DNA of 36,197 nt, taken from contig JACPPG010000062.1 in assembly GCA_016191115.1 (NCBI GenBank), positions 1-36,197 of the forward strand, given 5' to 3'. Below are positions 1 through 7,967 of this stretch, in pieces (position 1 is the stretch's first letter; each line of letters opens with the position of its first letter). The position numbers and the translations under genes are program-made. The notes under the pieces are model-generated. The model ran no database searches. It was not told the DNA's origin and worked only from the letters and a program-made list of their open reading frames with translations. The stretch is from Planctomycetia bacterium. Lineage in GTDB: Bacteria > Planctomycetota > Planctomycetia > Pirellulales > JACPPG01.

Positions 1-36
1 TGGCAAGGACAGCGTCGAATTGATACGCTCGGCCAT
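1..36 (-). CDS. 5' end of an unidentified gene (12 codons, runs off the window)
   Basis: On the minus strand an ATG at 36-34 is preceded by the ribosome-binding sequence AGGAG with a 9-base spacer, and the frame stays open to the window edge, reading MAERINSTLSLP. The good ribosome-binding site and lack of stops support a real start. Twelve residues are too few to name a family. The gene is transcribed away from everything else described here, so 37-138 is probably its promoter region. Confidence 0.5.
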   Translation of the reverse strand, partial: MAERINSTLSLP

Positions 37-138
37 GGTGGCGTACTCCTGGGGAATTGGCTTTGTGACTAAACCAAATTCAAACCCAAGTACGCCGCCT
101 TTTTCAACTCATCTCATCCACAACTTTCGGTTATAGCT

Positions 139-296
139 CAGGGGTCATTCTGTTTTTCAAAATGGCGAGGCGGGAAAATGGGACTGGTTCCGAGCATAAA
201 CAGCGCAAGTCCTTTCAGACCAACGTTGCGTCTCGGTGCCTGTCCCACTTTCCCGCCGGTGCGCCGCCGGCAAGCTTGAATCTGTGAACGGCCCTG
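139..296 (+). repeat. Palindromic repeat family R1, copy A (full length)
   Basis: A 158-bp imperfect palindrome with ends CAGGGG and GGCCCTG. Its core is a hairpin whose arms begin GGCGGGAAAATGGGAC and end GTCCCACTTTCCCGCC. Inside the stem, GGGACTGGTTCCGAG faces CTCGGTGCCTGTCCC, leaving two T-T mismatches three pairs apart. Related copies lie at 6928-7085 (inverted), 10783-10931 and 20832-20969 (inverted). Copy B has exactly the same length. Open frames crossing it are by-products of the repeat. No target duplication is visible. Confidence 0.85.
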
Positions 297-513
297 CCGT
301 CGACGGTACCTGCTGCGACAGACGGCGATCCGTGACCTCGGCTCTTGTCGCAAACCCTGATTTAGCAGGTATTAATCGCTGTCCAAGCAACTGGACAAAT
401 TTGGTGGATTGGGAAGAAGAAAGGATACGACCAGAATGGAGCAACAGGGCGAAGCCTCCTCCGCCGATGCAAAACAGGCGAAGTTGCTTGATCGACAGGG
501 GAGCTAGTCACGG
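297..513. other. Spacer without a recognisable gene
   Basis: Between repeat R1 copy A and the small gene at 514 no frame has coding-like codon use or recognisable motifs. It probably contains the promoter of the 514-780 gene, but no convincing -35/-10 pair was found. Confidence 0.4.
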
Positions 514-780
514 ATGGAAGGTGCAGAACCCAACGACCCGATCCACCACCTCGTGCTCGAGATCATGGGCCAGTTGGCCCACTGCGTCCCGGTCGCCGCC
601 GAGGTGGCCAAGAGCGTTCTGGTGCGCGAAGGGGAATACTGCGGGCGGGCCTTCAAGTTCCGCGATATCCGCGCCGTCTGGTTCGCGGACGCCAACGAAC
701 TGAAGTTCTATCGCGATCGCGGTCCGTTGCTTCGCTGCGTACGGCTCGATGGGCGAACCGAACTCTGCCGCGCCGCGTGA
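514..780 (+). CDS. Small hypothetical protein (88 aa)
   Basis: I do not recognise this protein. The ATG at 514 is preceded by AGGGGAG with about a 10-base spacer, and third codon positions are strongly G/C, as in the neighbouring real genes, so it is likely translated. The product is soluble and mildly acidic at its N-terminus, with two cysteines in the second half (YCGRAF and LLRCVRL) and no membrane segment, signal peptide or zinc-binding CxxC pair. It stands alone between repeat R1 copy A and the nested palindrome at 820-920, so context gives no function. Confidence 0.55.
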   Translation: MEGAEPNDPIHHLVLEIMGQLAHCVPVAAEVAKSVLVREGEYCGRAFKFRDIRAVWFADANELKFYRDRGPLLRCVRLDGRTELCRAA

Positions 781-819
781 GTTGGCCGCTGTAGGATCGC
801 ATCCGGTGTTCAAGGTCGT

Positions 820-920
820 TGGGTGCCATGAGGCGCCCTGCCCACGCTCGTCGTGGGCAGGGCGATCCGTGTGTCCCGGGCATGGCCACGTCGGCGTACC
901 TCCGTGGGCCATGGCACCCA
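820..920. repeat. Nested palindrome (BIME-like intergenic repeat)
   Basis: Outer arms TGGGTGCCATG (820-830) and CATGGCACCCA (910-920) are perfect inverted repeats. Inside them is a perfect 11-bp hairpin, CCCTGCCCACG (836-846) and CGTGGGCAGGG (852-862) with a 5-base loop, plus a further imperfect pair built on CATGGCCACG. There is no T-tract, so it is not a standard terminator. It lies between the small gene ending at 780 and the phospholipase gene starting at 1036. Confidence 0.75.
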
Positions 921-1035
921 GATGCTCGCGCCGCGCCGCTAGTCAATCTCTGCTTGGCGATCCCGCCCCCGCGACCTATAGTCCAGACGACGGCGCTCGC
1001 CGTGCGCGCCCCACATCGGTGGCAGATCGATCCGC

Positions 1036-2505
1036 ATGTTCCCCTTATTCGAATCCACCGGCTGGTTTGCGACCACGATACTGGTCACCGACTGGCTGAT
1101 TCGCGTCGGCCTGTCGATTCGCATCATCATGCGCAATCGACCGGTGGGCATCACGCTCGCCTGGCTGGCGATCGTGCTGATCTTTCCCTTCGGCGGGGCC
1201 GCCCTGTATCTGCTCTTTGGCGAGCTGCGGCTGGGCAGCCGGCGGGCCGACTGGGCGGCGCGAATCCACGGACCGTTCCAGCAGTGGCTCGCCGACCTGA
1301 GCCGGCGGACGGCCGTCGACTGGACGAAGCTCGGGAACAAGAGCCGCTCGCTCGCGCAGTTGTGCTCGGCCGCGGTCGGCATTCCGGCCATGCCCGACAA
1401 CGAGCTCGAATTGCTGATGGACGCGCAATCGGCGCTGCGGGCCCTAGTGGCCGACATCGACGCGGCCCAGCGCACGTGTCATTTGGAGTTCTACATCTGG
1501 AACGAGGGCGGAACGGCCGACGACGTGGTCGCCGCGCTCGTGCGGGCGGCGGGCCGCGGCGTCACCTGCCGGGTGCTGGTCGACGCGGTCGGCAGTCATG
1601 ATTTCCTCCGCGGCGCGTTGGCGACGCGGATGCGCGAAGGCGGCGTGCAATTGCACGCGGCCCTGCCGGTCGGGCTGACGCGGATGCTTTTCTACCGTCT
1701 CGACCTGCGGATGCACCGCAAGATTGCCGTGATCGACGGCGAGATCGCCTACACCGGCAGCATGAACCTGGTCGATCCGCGATATTTCAAGCAGAACGAA
1801 GGCGTCGGCGAATGGATCGACGCCATGGTCCGCATGCGCGGACCGGCCGTGGAAGCCCTGGCCGTGACGTTCCTGGAAGATTGGGAGCTGGAGACGTCCG
1901 AAGGCCTCGAGCGGCTGCGCGAGACGGGCGACGTGCACGCGGTCGGGGCAGCCGGCGCGGCCGTCGTACAGGTGGTTCCCTCGGGGCCGGTCGTGTCGAG
2001 CCAATCGATTCAGTCGATCCTGATCACGGCCATCTACGGCGCGCGCGACGAACTGATCCTGACCACGCCGTACTTCGTGCCCGATGAACTATTGCTGGCG
2101 GCGATCCTGTCGGCCGCCGGGCGCGGCGTGAACGTGACGATCGTGCTGCCGAAGCGGGTCGACTCGCGGCTCGTGCGGCTGGCGAGTCAAGCGCACAAGG
2201 GAGAGCTGCTGGCGGCCGGCGTGCGGATCGTGCTCTTTGGCGGCGGGCTTCTGCACACCAAGTCCATTACCGTCGACGGCAAGTTGAGTTTGGTCGGATC
2301 GATGAACCTCGACCCGCGCAGCCTGCAATTGAATTTCGAGATCACGCTGGCCGTGTACGACGAGGCATTCACGCAACGCTTGCGGGCATTGCAAACGGCG
2401 TATATCAACCGCTCGACGCCGATGGACCTCGCGCGCTGGCAATCGCGCTCGGCGCTCGTGCGATTCACGGACCAGGCCGCGCGGCTGTTGAGCCCGCTTT
2501 TGTGA
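1036..2505 (+). CDS. cls: Cardiolipin synthase (phospholipase D family)
   Basis: The 489-residue product is a membrane-bound phospholipase D superfamily enzyme, probably condensing phosphatidylglycerol into cardiolipin at the inner membrane. Two hydrophobic segments near residues 9-30 and 38-62 form the usual N-terminal anchor. Two HKD catalytic motifs follow: HRKIAVIDGEIAYTGSMN with its histidine at about residue 227, and HTKSITVDGKLSLVGSMN with its histidine at about 407. This length and architecture are typical of bacterial Cls. The ATG at 1036 was chosen because it gives the complete first membrane segment. It stands alone, with the convergent DUF1501 gene ending 40 bases downstream. A phosphatidylserine synthase or another PLD-type transferase cannot be excluded, but the paired HKD motifs behind two membrane segments favour Cls. 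Confidence 0.9.
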   Translation: MFPLFESTGWFATTILVTDWLIRVGLSIRIIMRNRPVGITLAWLAIVLIFPFGGAALYLLFGELRLGSRRADWAARIHGPFQQWLADLSRRTAVDWTKLGNKSRSLAQLCSAAVGIPAMPDNELELLMDAQSALRALVADIDAAQRTCHLEFYIWNEGGTADDVVAALVRAAGRGVTCRVLVDAVGSHDFLRGALATRMREGGVQLHAALPVGLTRMLFYRLDLRMHRKIAVIDGEIAYTGSMNLVDPRYFKQNEGVGEWIDAMVRMRGPAVEALAVTFLEDWELETSEGLERLRETGDVHAVGAAGAAVVQVVPSGPVVSSQSIQSILITAIYGARDELILTTPYFVPDELLLAAILSAAGRGVNVTIVLPKRVDSRLVRLASQAHKGELLAAGVRIVLFGGGLLHTKSITVDGKLSLVGSMNLDPRSLQLNFEITLAVYDEAFTQRLRALQTAYINRSTPMDLARWQSRSALVRFTDQAARLLSPLL

Positions 2506-2545
2506 CGCCGTTCGCCGCCGGGCAACCTCTCGCAAAGCTACCGCC

Positions 2546-4024
2546 TCACGCTCGTAGCGAGCCGTCGATCAGCTCGCCGACGATGCGCGCCTTCGTTACG
2601 GACGCGTCGGTCAGCGTCTCGGGCCGGCCGTGGTGCAGATAGGTCAACTGCCGGTGGTCGAAGCCGAGCTGGTGCAGGATCGTGGCGTGCAGATCGGGCA
2701 CGCTGACGCGTCCTTCGACAGAACGGTAGCCTACGTCGTCGGTGGCGCCGTGAACGTGACCGCGTTTGAAGCCGCCGCCCGCCAGGATCAAGCTGAACGC
2801 GTTGCGATTGTGATCCCGGCCCGATCCGTTTTGTGAGACGGGCAAACGGCCGAACTCGCCGGTCCACAGGACGATCGTCGAATCCAAGAGGCCGCGCTGC
2901 TTGAGGTCCTTGATCAAGCCCGCGCTCGGCAAATCGGTTTTGGCGCAGATTTGCTCGTTCTCGGTCTTGACGTCCTTGTGCGAGTCCCACGGCTGAAACT
3001 GCGGTTTCACCGGCGGAAAAACTTGCACGAAGCGGACGCCCGTCTCGACCAACCGCCGCGCCATCAGGCACCGCAGGCCGTAGCCGGCCGTTTCTGGATT
3101 GTCGAGGCCGTATCGTTTCTGCGTCGCGGGGGATTCGCGGGCCGGGTCGAGCGTGTCGCCGGTCGCCAGTTGCATCCGCGCCGCCAATTCGTAGTTGCGG
3201 ATCCGCGCTTCCAACTCGCTCTCGCGCGGATAGCGCCGGCGGTGCTCCTCGTTCAAGCGCGACAAGAGCGCCAGGTCGTCGGCCTGCGCGCCCGAGGGTT
3301 GTGGCCGCGCGGGACGCAGGTTCAGCACGGCCGGGCCCTGCGTGCTGAACTCGGTGCCACGGAAAAGTGCCGGCAGCCAGGCGTTTTGCCACAAGAGCGT
3401 GCCGCTCGTGTTGTAGCCCTCGGGATCGCGCAACACGACGTACGCCGGCAGGTTCTGATTCTCGGTCCCCAACGCGTAGCTGATCCAAGAGCCGAGCGCA
3501 GGCCGCCCCTGGAAGATCTTGCCCGTGTTCAGCATCACGAGCGCCTCGGTATGGTTGTTATGCTCGGTGTGCATCGAGCGCACCAGGCAGATGTCGTCGG
3601 CCACGGTGGCCAGATGCGGGATCACCTCCGAAAGCTCCATGCCGCACTGGCCGCAGGGGCGGAAGCGGAACGGGCCGGCCAGGAGCTTGTTTCCTTCGCT
3701 CCCCTTCTGGAACATCTCGACCTTCTCGCCGTAGGTCTGGCCGGCCAGGCGGGCCAGTTCCGGCTTGGGGTCAAAGAGCTCCATCTGGCCAGGGCCGCCG
3801 TTCTGCATGAGCATGATGACGCTCCGCGCCTGCGCCGGCAGTGGGCTGGGGCGCGGCGCCAGATTGACAGCCAGGGCAGCCGATGAGCCGGCGCCGGCTT
3901 GCGCTTCTTCGGCCAAAAGGCAGCTCAGCACGAGCGAGCCAAATCCCAGGCCCGAGGCGCGCAACAAGTCGCGCCGCGAAAGCTCGGCCGGGAAGTTATG
4001 GGCGTTGGGGGTCGGTATTTTCAT
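2546..4024 (-). CDS. DUF1501 secreted sulfatase-like protein
   Basis: A 492-residue DUF1501 protein, a family abundant in planctomycetes that resembles the alkaline phosphatase/sulfatase fold but has no firmly assigned reaction. A twin-arginine signal is visible at the N-terminus (SRRDLLRASGLGFGSL, about residues 16-31), followed by a cleavage-type AEEAQAGA, so it is exported folded by Tat. Family features include MLMQNGGPGQMELFDPKP near residue 75, the HTEHNNHTEA stretch, and GEFGRLP with the following GRDHN toward the C-terminus. The ATG at 4024 was chosen because it begins the Tat signal; the frame stays open far upstream but only as antisense of the neighbour. It starts 23 bases after the PSD1 cytochrome stop and is almost certainly in one operon with it, the standard planctomycete pairing. 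Confidence 0.9.
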   Translation of the reverse strand: MKIPTPNAHNFPAELSRRDLLRASGLGFGSLVLSCLLAEEAQAGAGSSAALAVNLAPRPSPLPAQARSVIMLMQNGGPGQMELFDPKPELARLAGQTYGEKVEMFQKGSEGNKLLAGPFRFRPCGQCGMELSEVIPHLATVADDICLVRSMHTEHNNHTEALVMLNTGKIFQGRPALGSWISYALGTENQNLPAYVVLRDPEGYNTSGTLLWQNAWLPALFRGTEFSTQGPAVLNLRPARPQPSGAQADDLALLSRLNEEHRRRYPRESELEARIRNYELAARMQLATGDTLDPARESPATQKRYGLDNPETAGYGLRCLMARRLVETGVRFVQVFPPVKPQFQPWDSHKDVKTENEQICAKTDLPSAGLIKDLKQRGLLDSTIVLWTGEFGRLPVSQNGSGRDHNRNAFSLILAGGGFKRGHVHGATDDVGYRSVEGRVSVPDLHATILHQLGFDHRQLTYLHHGRPETLTDASVTKARIVGELIDGSLRA

Positions 4025-4047
4025 GTTCGAGGTGCTCGCAGAGCACC

Positions 4048-6792
4048 CTACTGCACGTAAAGGAACTCGCTCGCGTTGAGCAGCATCTGGCATAAGTGGC
4101 CAAGCGCCTGCCGGCGCGCTTCCTCGTCGTTCGCCGCCTGCTGGCGGTAGCGATCGAATTGACTTCGCAACAACTCCTCGCACCATGCGGCCTCCTTGGC
4201 GGTCGGCTCGCGGGCCAGCGCCAGACGAAACGCCGCTAGGACCTGCCGATCCACTGGCGCCGCCGCGGCGACGCGCTCGGCGAAATGCCCGGCCTGCTCG
4301 ATCACGAAGCCGTCGTTGAGCATCGCTAGCGACTGCAAGACGACGGCCGACGCGTCGCGCCGCGTGCAGTTGGTCGAAACGACCGGCTGGTCGAACACGT
4401 CCAGCATCGACAGGTGATAGTTTCGCCGCGCGAGGATGTACATGCTGCGCCGCCACGGCGACGTCGCGGACGGCAAATCCTTGTCGCGCACGACGACCGA
4501 CCCGTCGGCCTTCGCCTCGATCGGGATGGGCGGGCCGAACATCGACCGGTCGAGCTTGCCGCTGGTGGCCAGGATCGCGTCGCGAACGGCCTCGGATTGC
4601 AGCCGCCGCAGCCGCTGCCGCCAGAGCAGATGATTGGCCGGATCGATCGAATAAGGATCAGGCCCCGCGGGAGCATCCGTTGTTGCGCCGGTCGCTGCGG
4701 CGCCCGCGCCGGCCGTCGCCGCGGCATCGCGCCCGCCCAAAGCGACGTCAGCCGCTCGCGCCGGCTCGACGGTCGACGCCTGCCGATACACGCTCGACAG
4801 CATGAGCCGCTTGACCAGTGGCTTCCAGCGATAGCCCGCCTCGATCCATTGGCGCGCCAGCCAGTCAAGCAGCTCGGGGTGCGTGGGCTGAGCGCCGGAA
4901 TGCCCGAAGTTGTCGGCCGTCTCGACGATGCCTACGCCGAACAACTGTTGCCAGACGCGATTGACCATGACCCGCGCGACAAGGGCGGCGGCGGGCGTGT
5001 CGCGCTCGGTGAGCCAACGGGCCAGGGCCAGACGGCGGCCGCTCGTGGCGCCGGTCGGATGCACCGCGGCGAAGACGGCGGCCGGGTCGCCACTCGACAG
5101 GACGCTCAAGAAGCCCGGCGCCACCGGAGCCCCGGGCGCGTCGTGGTTTCCGCGCTTCAGCAAATATGTGACGGGCGGCTGGCCGACGTCGTACACCGCT
5201 TGGATCGTTCCCCATGACTTCAATTGCACGGGGAGCGCGGCAAGCTGGGCTTCCAGCGCCGCGATCTGTAAGCGGTCTTCGGCCGAGAGCGCCGCGGCCA
5301 CGTCTTCGGCGGCCACTCGCAACGTGGCTTCGAATTTGCCAGCTAGGTATTTCTGAACTTCATTGCGCTTATCGGCCGGCGTCTGCAGGGCCGTCTTCGT
5401 GTCGCCGCGGATGGGTTCCGGTACACCGGTGAGTTTCTGATCAAGCAACCGGTCTTGATACGGGCGGCGGATCTCGGAAAGCCGGCGCTTCGCCTCGTCG
5501 ATTCGCTTGCGAATCTCGGCGTTGTGCTTTTCGGCGGCCGCTTTCTCCTGAGGCGCGATATCGGCCAACGCCCGGTCGCGCGGCTGCAACCACGACTGCG
5601 GGTTCATGGCCGGCGTGAAAATGGCCGTCAGACGGTAGTAGTCGCGGTGCGGGATCGGATCGTACTTGTGGCTGTGGCAGCGGGCACAATTCACCGTCAA
5701 CCCCAGCAGGTTGCTGGCCACGGTTTCGACCGTCCGCGCGAGGACGCCGTGGCGGATGTCGGCCGTGTTGAGCTCGTTTTCATCGGTGTCGTCGGAGCTG
5801 CTGCGGAGGAACGTGGTGGCCGTGAGCCGTTCGATCATCTCGGGCGTGAAGTGTTCGGCCGAACGCCAGTCGTCGAGCTCGTCGCCGGCCAATTGCTCGG
5901 TCAGGAAGCGATCGAAGGGCTTGTCGTCGTTGAACGATTCGATGACGTAGTCGCGGTACCGCCACTTGCCGTCGGCCATCTTGATGATGCCCGCGTCGTT
6001 GTCGCCGCCCGCGGTGTCGACGTAGCCCGAGGCATCGAGCCAATGCCGCCCCCAACGTTCGCCAAAATGCGGCGAGGCGAGCAGCCGGTCGAGCAGCCGC
6101 TCGTAGGCGTCGGCCGAGGCGTCGCGCAAAAATTCGTCGACTTCTTCGGGCGACGGCGGAAGACCGACGAGATCGAAATACGCCCGCCGCACCAGCGTCC
6201 GCGGCTCAGCGTCGGGCGCCAGCGAGAGGCCGCGCTCTTCAAGCTTGGCGAGCACAAAGGCATCGACGGGCGTGCGCGCCCGGACGGTCTGGCGGACCGC
6301 CGGAGGCTCATTCCGCGCGAGCGGGCGGAAGGCCCAGAAATCGCGATCCTCCGCGCTCGTTTCGGACGCCGTTTCTTGCGGCGGCTCGCCGGTATCGGCC
6401 GCATGGGCGCCGGCGTCGATCCAGCGGCGAACCGCTTCGATTTGCTCGTCGCGCAGCGGCAGCTCTCCTTCGGGCGGCATCGAGCGGTCGGCGATCCGCT
6501 CATAGAGCGGGCTTTCCTTCAACGAACCGGCGGTGAGTACGCTGCCGCTCTCACCCCCTTGCGACAGGAGTGTGAAGGTCCGCAGATCGAGGCCGGCTTT
6601 GCGGGCTTCGCGGCCGTGACACTTCAGGCAATGCGCCGTGAGAATCGGCAGCACGTCACGCTCGTAGAGCGGGCCTTCGGGTTCCGCGGCAAAGAGCGCC
6701 GCCGCGCCGGCGCCGAACACCACCCAGGCAACCGCCGCCGTGCGAGCAACCACACGCAGCCTGGCAATCGGACGATGGCCGGGGCGTGACAT
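4048..6792 (-). CDS. PSD1-type cytochrome (PSCyt1-DUF1549-DUF1553)
   Basis: A 914-residue exported cytochrome of the planctomycete family with three modules: an N-terminal PSCyt1 haem-binding part with CLKCHG at residues 55-60, a DUF1549/PSCyt2 part (from about DAFVLAKLEERGLSL, later with a second haem-type motif, NCARCHSHKYDPIPH), and a C-terminal DUF1553/PSD1 part (GRRLALARWLTER, then MVNRVWQQLFGVGIVETADN). A Sec-type signal, AVAWVVFGAGAAALFA, lies at about residues 20-35. The ATG at 6792 is preceded by AAGGA with a 6-base spacer, so the longer upstream frame is not needed. Around residues 650-680 there is a low-complexity Ala/Gly/Thr stretch. It is the first gene of an operon with DUF1501. 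Its role is thought to be linked to periplasmic degradation of complex polymers, but the reaction is unknown. Confidence 0.9.
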   Translation of the reverse strand: MSRPGHRPIARLRVVARTAAVAWVVFGAGAAALFAAEPEGPLYERDVLPILTAHCLKCHGREARKAGLDLRTFTLLSQGGESGSVLTAGSLKESPLYERIADRSMPPEGELPLRDEQIEAVRRWIDAGAHAADTGEPPQETASETSAEDRDFWAFRPLARNEPPAVRQTVRARTPVDAFVLAKLEERGLSLAPDAEPRTLVRRAYFDLVGLPPSPEEVDEFLRDASADAYERLLDRLLASPHFGERWGRHWLDASGYVDTAGGDNDAGIIKMADGKWRYRDYVIESFNDDKPFDRFLTEQLAGDELDDWRSAEHFTPEMIERLTATTFLRSSSDDTDENELNTADIRHGVLARTVETVASNLLGLTVNCARCHSHKYDPIPHRDYYRLTAIFTPAMNPQSWLQPRDRALADIAPQEKAAAEKHNAEIRKRIDEAKRRLSEIRRPYQDRLLDQKLTGVPEPIRGDTKTALQTPADKRNEVQKYLAGKFEATLRVAAEDVAAALSAEDRLQIAALEAQLAALPVQLKSWGTIQAVYDVGQPPVTYLLKRGNHDAPGAPVAPGFLSVLSSGDPAAVFAAVHPTGATSGRRLALARWLTERDTPAAALVARVMVNRVWQQLFGVGIVETADNFGHSGAQPTHPELLDWLARQWIEAGYRWKPLVKRLMLSSVYRQASTVEPARAADVALGGRDAAATAGAGAAATGATTDAPAGPDPYSIDPANHLLWRQRLRRLQSEAVRDAILATSGKLDRSMFGPPIPIEAKADGSVVVRDKDLPSATSPWRRSMYILARRNYHLSMLDVFDQPVVSTNCTRRDASAVVLQSLAMLNDGFVIEQAGHFAERVAAAAPVDRQVLAAFRLALAREPTAKEAAWCEELLRSQFDRYRQQAANDEEARRQALGHLCQMLLNASEFLYVQ

Positions 6793-6927
6793 GTCACGTC
6801 CTTGGTGGATTTGGGCGGGTAATGGATAGGCACGCGCGGCGCTCAATGGCGCGCGGCGCCTCGGCAGGCCTCGGCTCACAGTGTACCCCAGCGCCGCCTG
6901 AATGGCGAGCGGAGGGCCAGGAGAACT

Positions 6928-7085
6928 CAGGGCCGTTCACAGATTCAAGCTTGCCGGCGGCGCACCGGCGGGAAAGTGGGACAGGCACCGAGACGCAACG
7001 TTCGTCTGAAAGGACTTGCGCTGTTTATGCTCGGAGCCAGTCCCATTTTCCCGCCTCGCCATTTTGAAAAACATCAATGGCCCTG
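6928..7085 (-). repeat. Palindromic repeat family R1, copy B (full length, inverted)
   Basis: Same 158-bp element as at 139-296, in reverse orientation. Here the terminal inverted repeat is extended by two bases on each side to CTCAGGGCC (6926-6934) and GGCCCTGAG (7079-7087). The stem carries GGGACAGGCACCGAG against CTCGGAGCCAGTCCC, again with two T-T (or A-A) mismatches flanking GGC. It lies upstream of the PSD1 cytochrome gene, between it and the divergent MarR gene. Confidence 0.85.
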
Positions 7086-7367
7086 AGCTTTGGCCGCGAT
7101 AGCGTGGTGCAAGTCGGGTTTGTGCCGGCAGACGGCGAGGGCCCGCGATGTTCGCCTCGCTTGCGTCTGAAGCCGCGGTAGCGGCGACGGATCGTAGCCA
7201 AGGGGGCGCAAGCCCGTGGATCACAACGGCCCTCACGCGGCGCGAGCCCCGAAGGGGGCGACGTCGGTCCTGCGCACCAGTTCGATGTCGCCGGAAAGCC
7301 ATCACCGCACAGAACCCGCCCACCAAGTCGGAGGGCCAGCTCGGCCGCGCTCATAAAACGTCTGAAC
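7086..7367. other. Intergenic region without a recognisable gene
   Basis: The frames open here give arginine-rich, low-complexity translations with no motif, no good ribosome-binding site and no coding-type third-position bias. I read it as the upstream region of the MarR-halogenase unit. No consensus promoter was identified. Confidence 0.4.
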
Positions 7368-7389
7368 AATCATTGTCTCGACAAGCATT
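7368..7389. promoter_or_regulatory. Putative MarR operator upstream of the MarR-halogenase unit
   Basis: A 22-bp palindrome with arms AATCATTGTC and GACAAGCATT around a central TC; 8 of 10 arm positions are complementary and the inner TTGTC/GACAA is perfect. It overlaps a second perfect palindrome, ACAATCATTGT (7367-7377). It sits 15 bases upstream of the MarR start codon in otherwise GC-rich DNA. MarR dimers usually bind 16-22 bp palindromes in their own promoter, so autoregulation is the natural inference. Confidence 0.55.
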
Positions 7390-7404
7390 AGGTCGGCGGC
7401 TAGG

Positions 7405-7950
7405 ATGAAGGGCATGAGAACGGCGACCCCGCGACCACGCTCCACGACCGGCGATCGAGCGGCAGGCCCGCGCCGCGCGAGCCGCCGCAAGCCGGCCGGC
7501 TTCGATTCGCTCGAGCAGCAGGCCTTTCTCAATCTGTGGCGGACCTACGATCGGCTGAAGGCGCTTGAGGACGAGCTTTTCAGCACGCACGACCTGACCG
7601 CCCAGCAATACAATGCCCTGCGGCTGTTGCGGGCGGAGCATCCGGCCAGCCTGCCCACGCTTGCACTGGCCCACCGGCTGATCTCCCGCGCGCCCGACAT
7701 CACCCGGCTCCTCGACCGGCTGGAACAGCGGGGGTTGGTGCGGCGCGAACGTCCGGCGGACAATCGTCGGACGGTGCGCGTGGTCATCACCCGCGCGGGC
7801 CTGGCTTTGCTCACCGCCCTGGCGCCGAGACTGCGCGCCTGCCACGAGCGTCAACTGGGACACTTGAGCCCCCGACAGCTCGAAGCGCTCGTGACGCTGC
7901 TGCGCGCGGCGCGCGATCCGCACGAGGAATCCGACTCGCACAAGCTGTAA
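7405..7950 (+). CDS. MarR family transcriptional regulator
   Basis: A 181-residue winged-helix regulator. After a basic, disordered N-terminal extension of about 32 residues, the MarR domain runs from FDSLEQQAFLNLWRTYDRL to the end: a DNA-recognition region containing LAHRLISRAPDITRLLDRLE and the wing RRERPADNRRTVRVVITRAG. The Asp-Asn-Arg-Arg of the wing is characteristic of the family. Two start codons are possible, 7405 and 7414; AGGA at 7402 suits the second better, and the difference is only three residues. The gene is followed after 17 bases by the halogenase and the two are probably co-transcribed. A palindrome 15 bases upstream suggests it represses its own promoter and is relieved by a small, perhaps phenolic, ligand; this last point is inference. 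Confidence 0.9.
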   Translation: MKGMRTATPRPRSTTGDRAAGPRRASRRKPAGFDSLEQQAFLNLWRTYDRLKALEDELFSTHDLTAQQYNALRLLRAEHPASLPTLALAHRLISRAPDITRLLDRLEQRGLVRRERPADNRRTVRVVITRAGLALLTALAPRLRACHERQLGHLSPRQLEALVTLLRAARDPHEESDSHKL

Positions 7951-7967
7951 CCTGGGAGAGCCCCACC

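Noticed and set aside
139..296. Target-site duplications for R1
   Set aside because: I compared the bases outside all four copies and found no convincing direct repeat; only the inverted ends are shared.
138..444. Small open frames inside the R1 repeats (also at 6786-7067, 10748-11117 and 20769-21068)
   Set aside because: The same peptide sequences recur in every R1 copy because the repeat is copied; no ribosome-binding sites and no conserved frame across copies beyond the repeat itself.
2951..6789. Long plus-strand open frames (for example 2951-3886 and 5455-6789)
   Set aside because: They are antisense to the DUF1501 and PSD1 genes and give Arg/Gly-rich translations without motifs.
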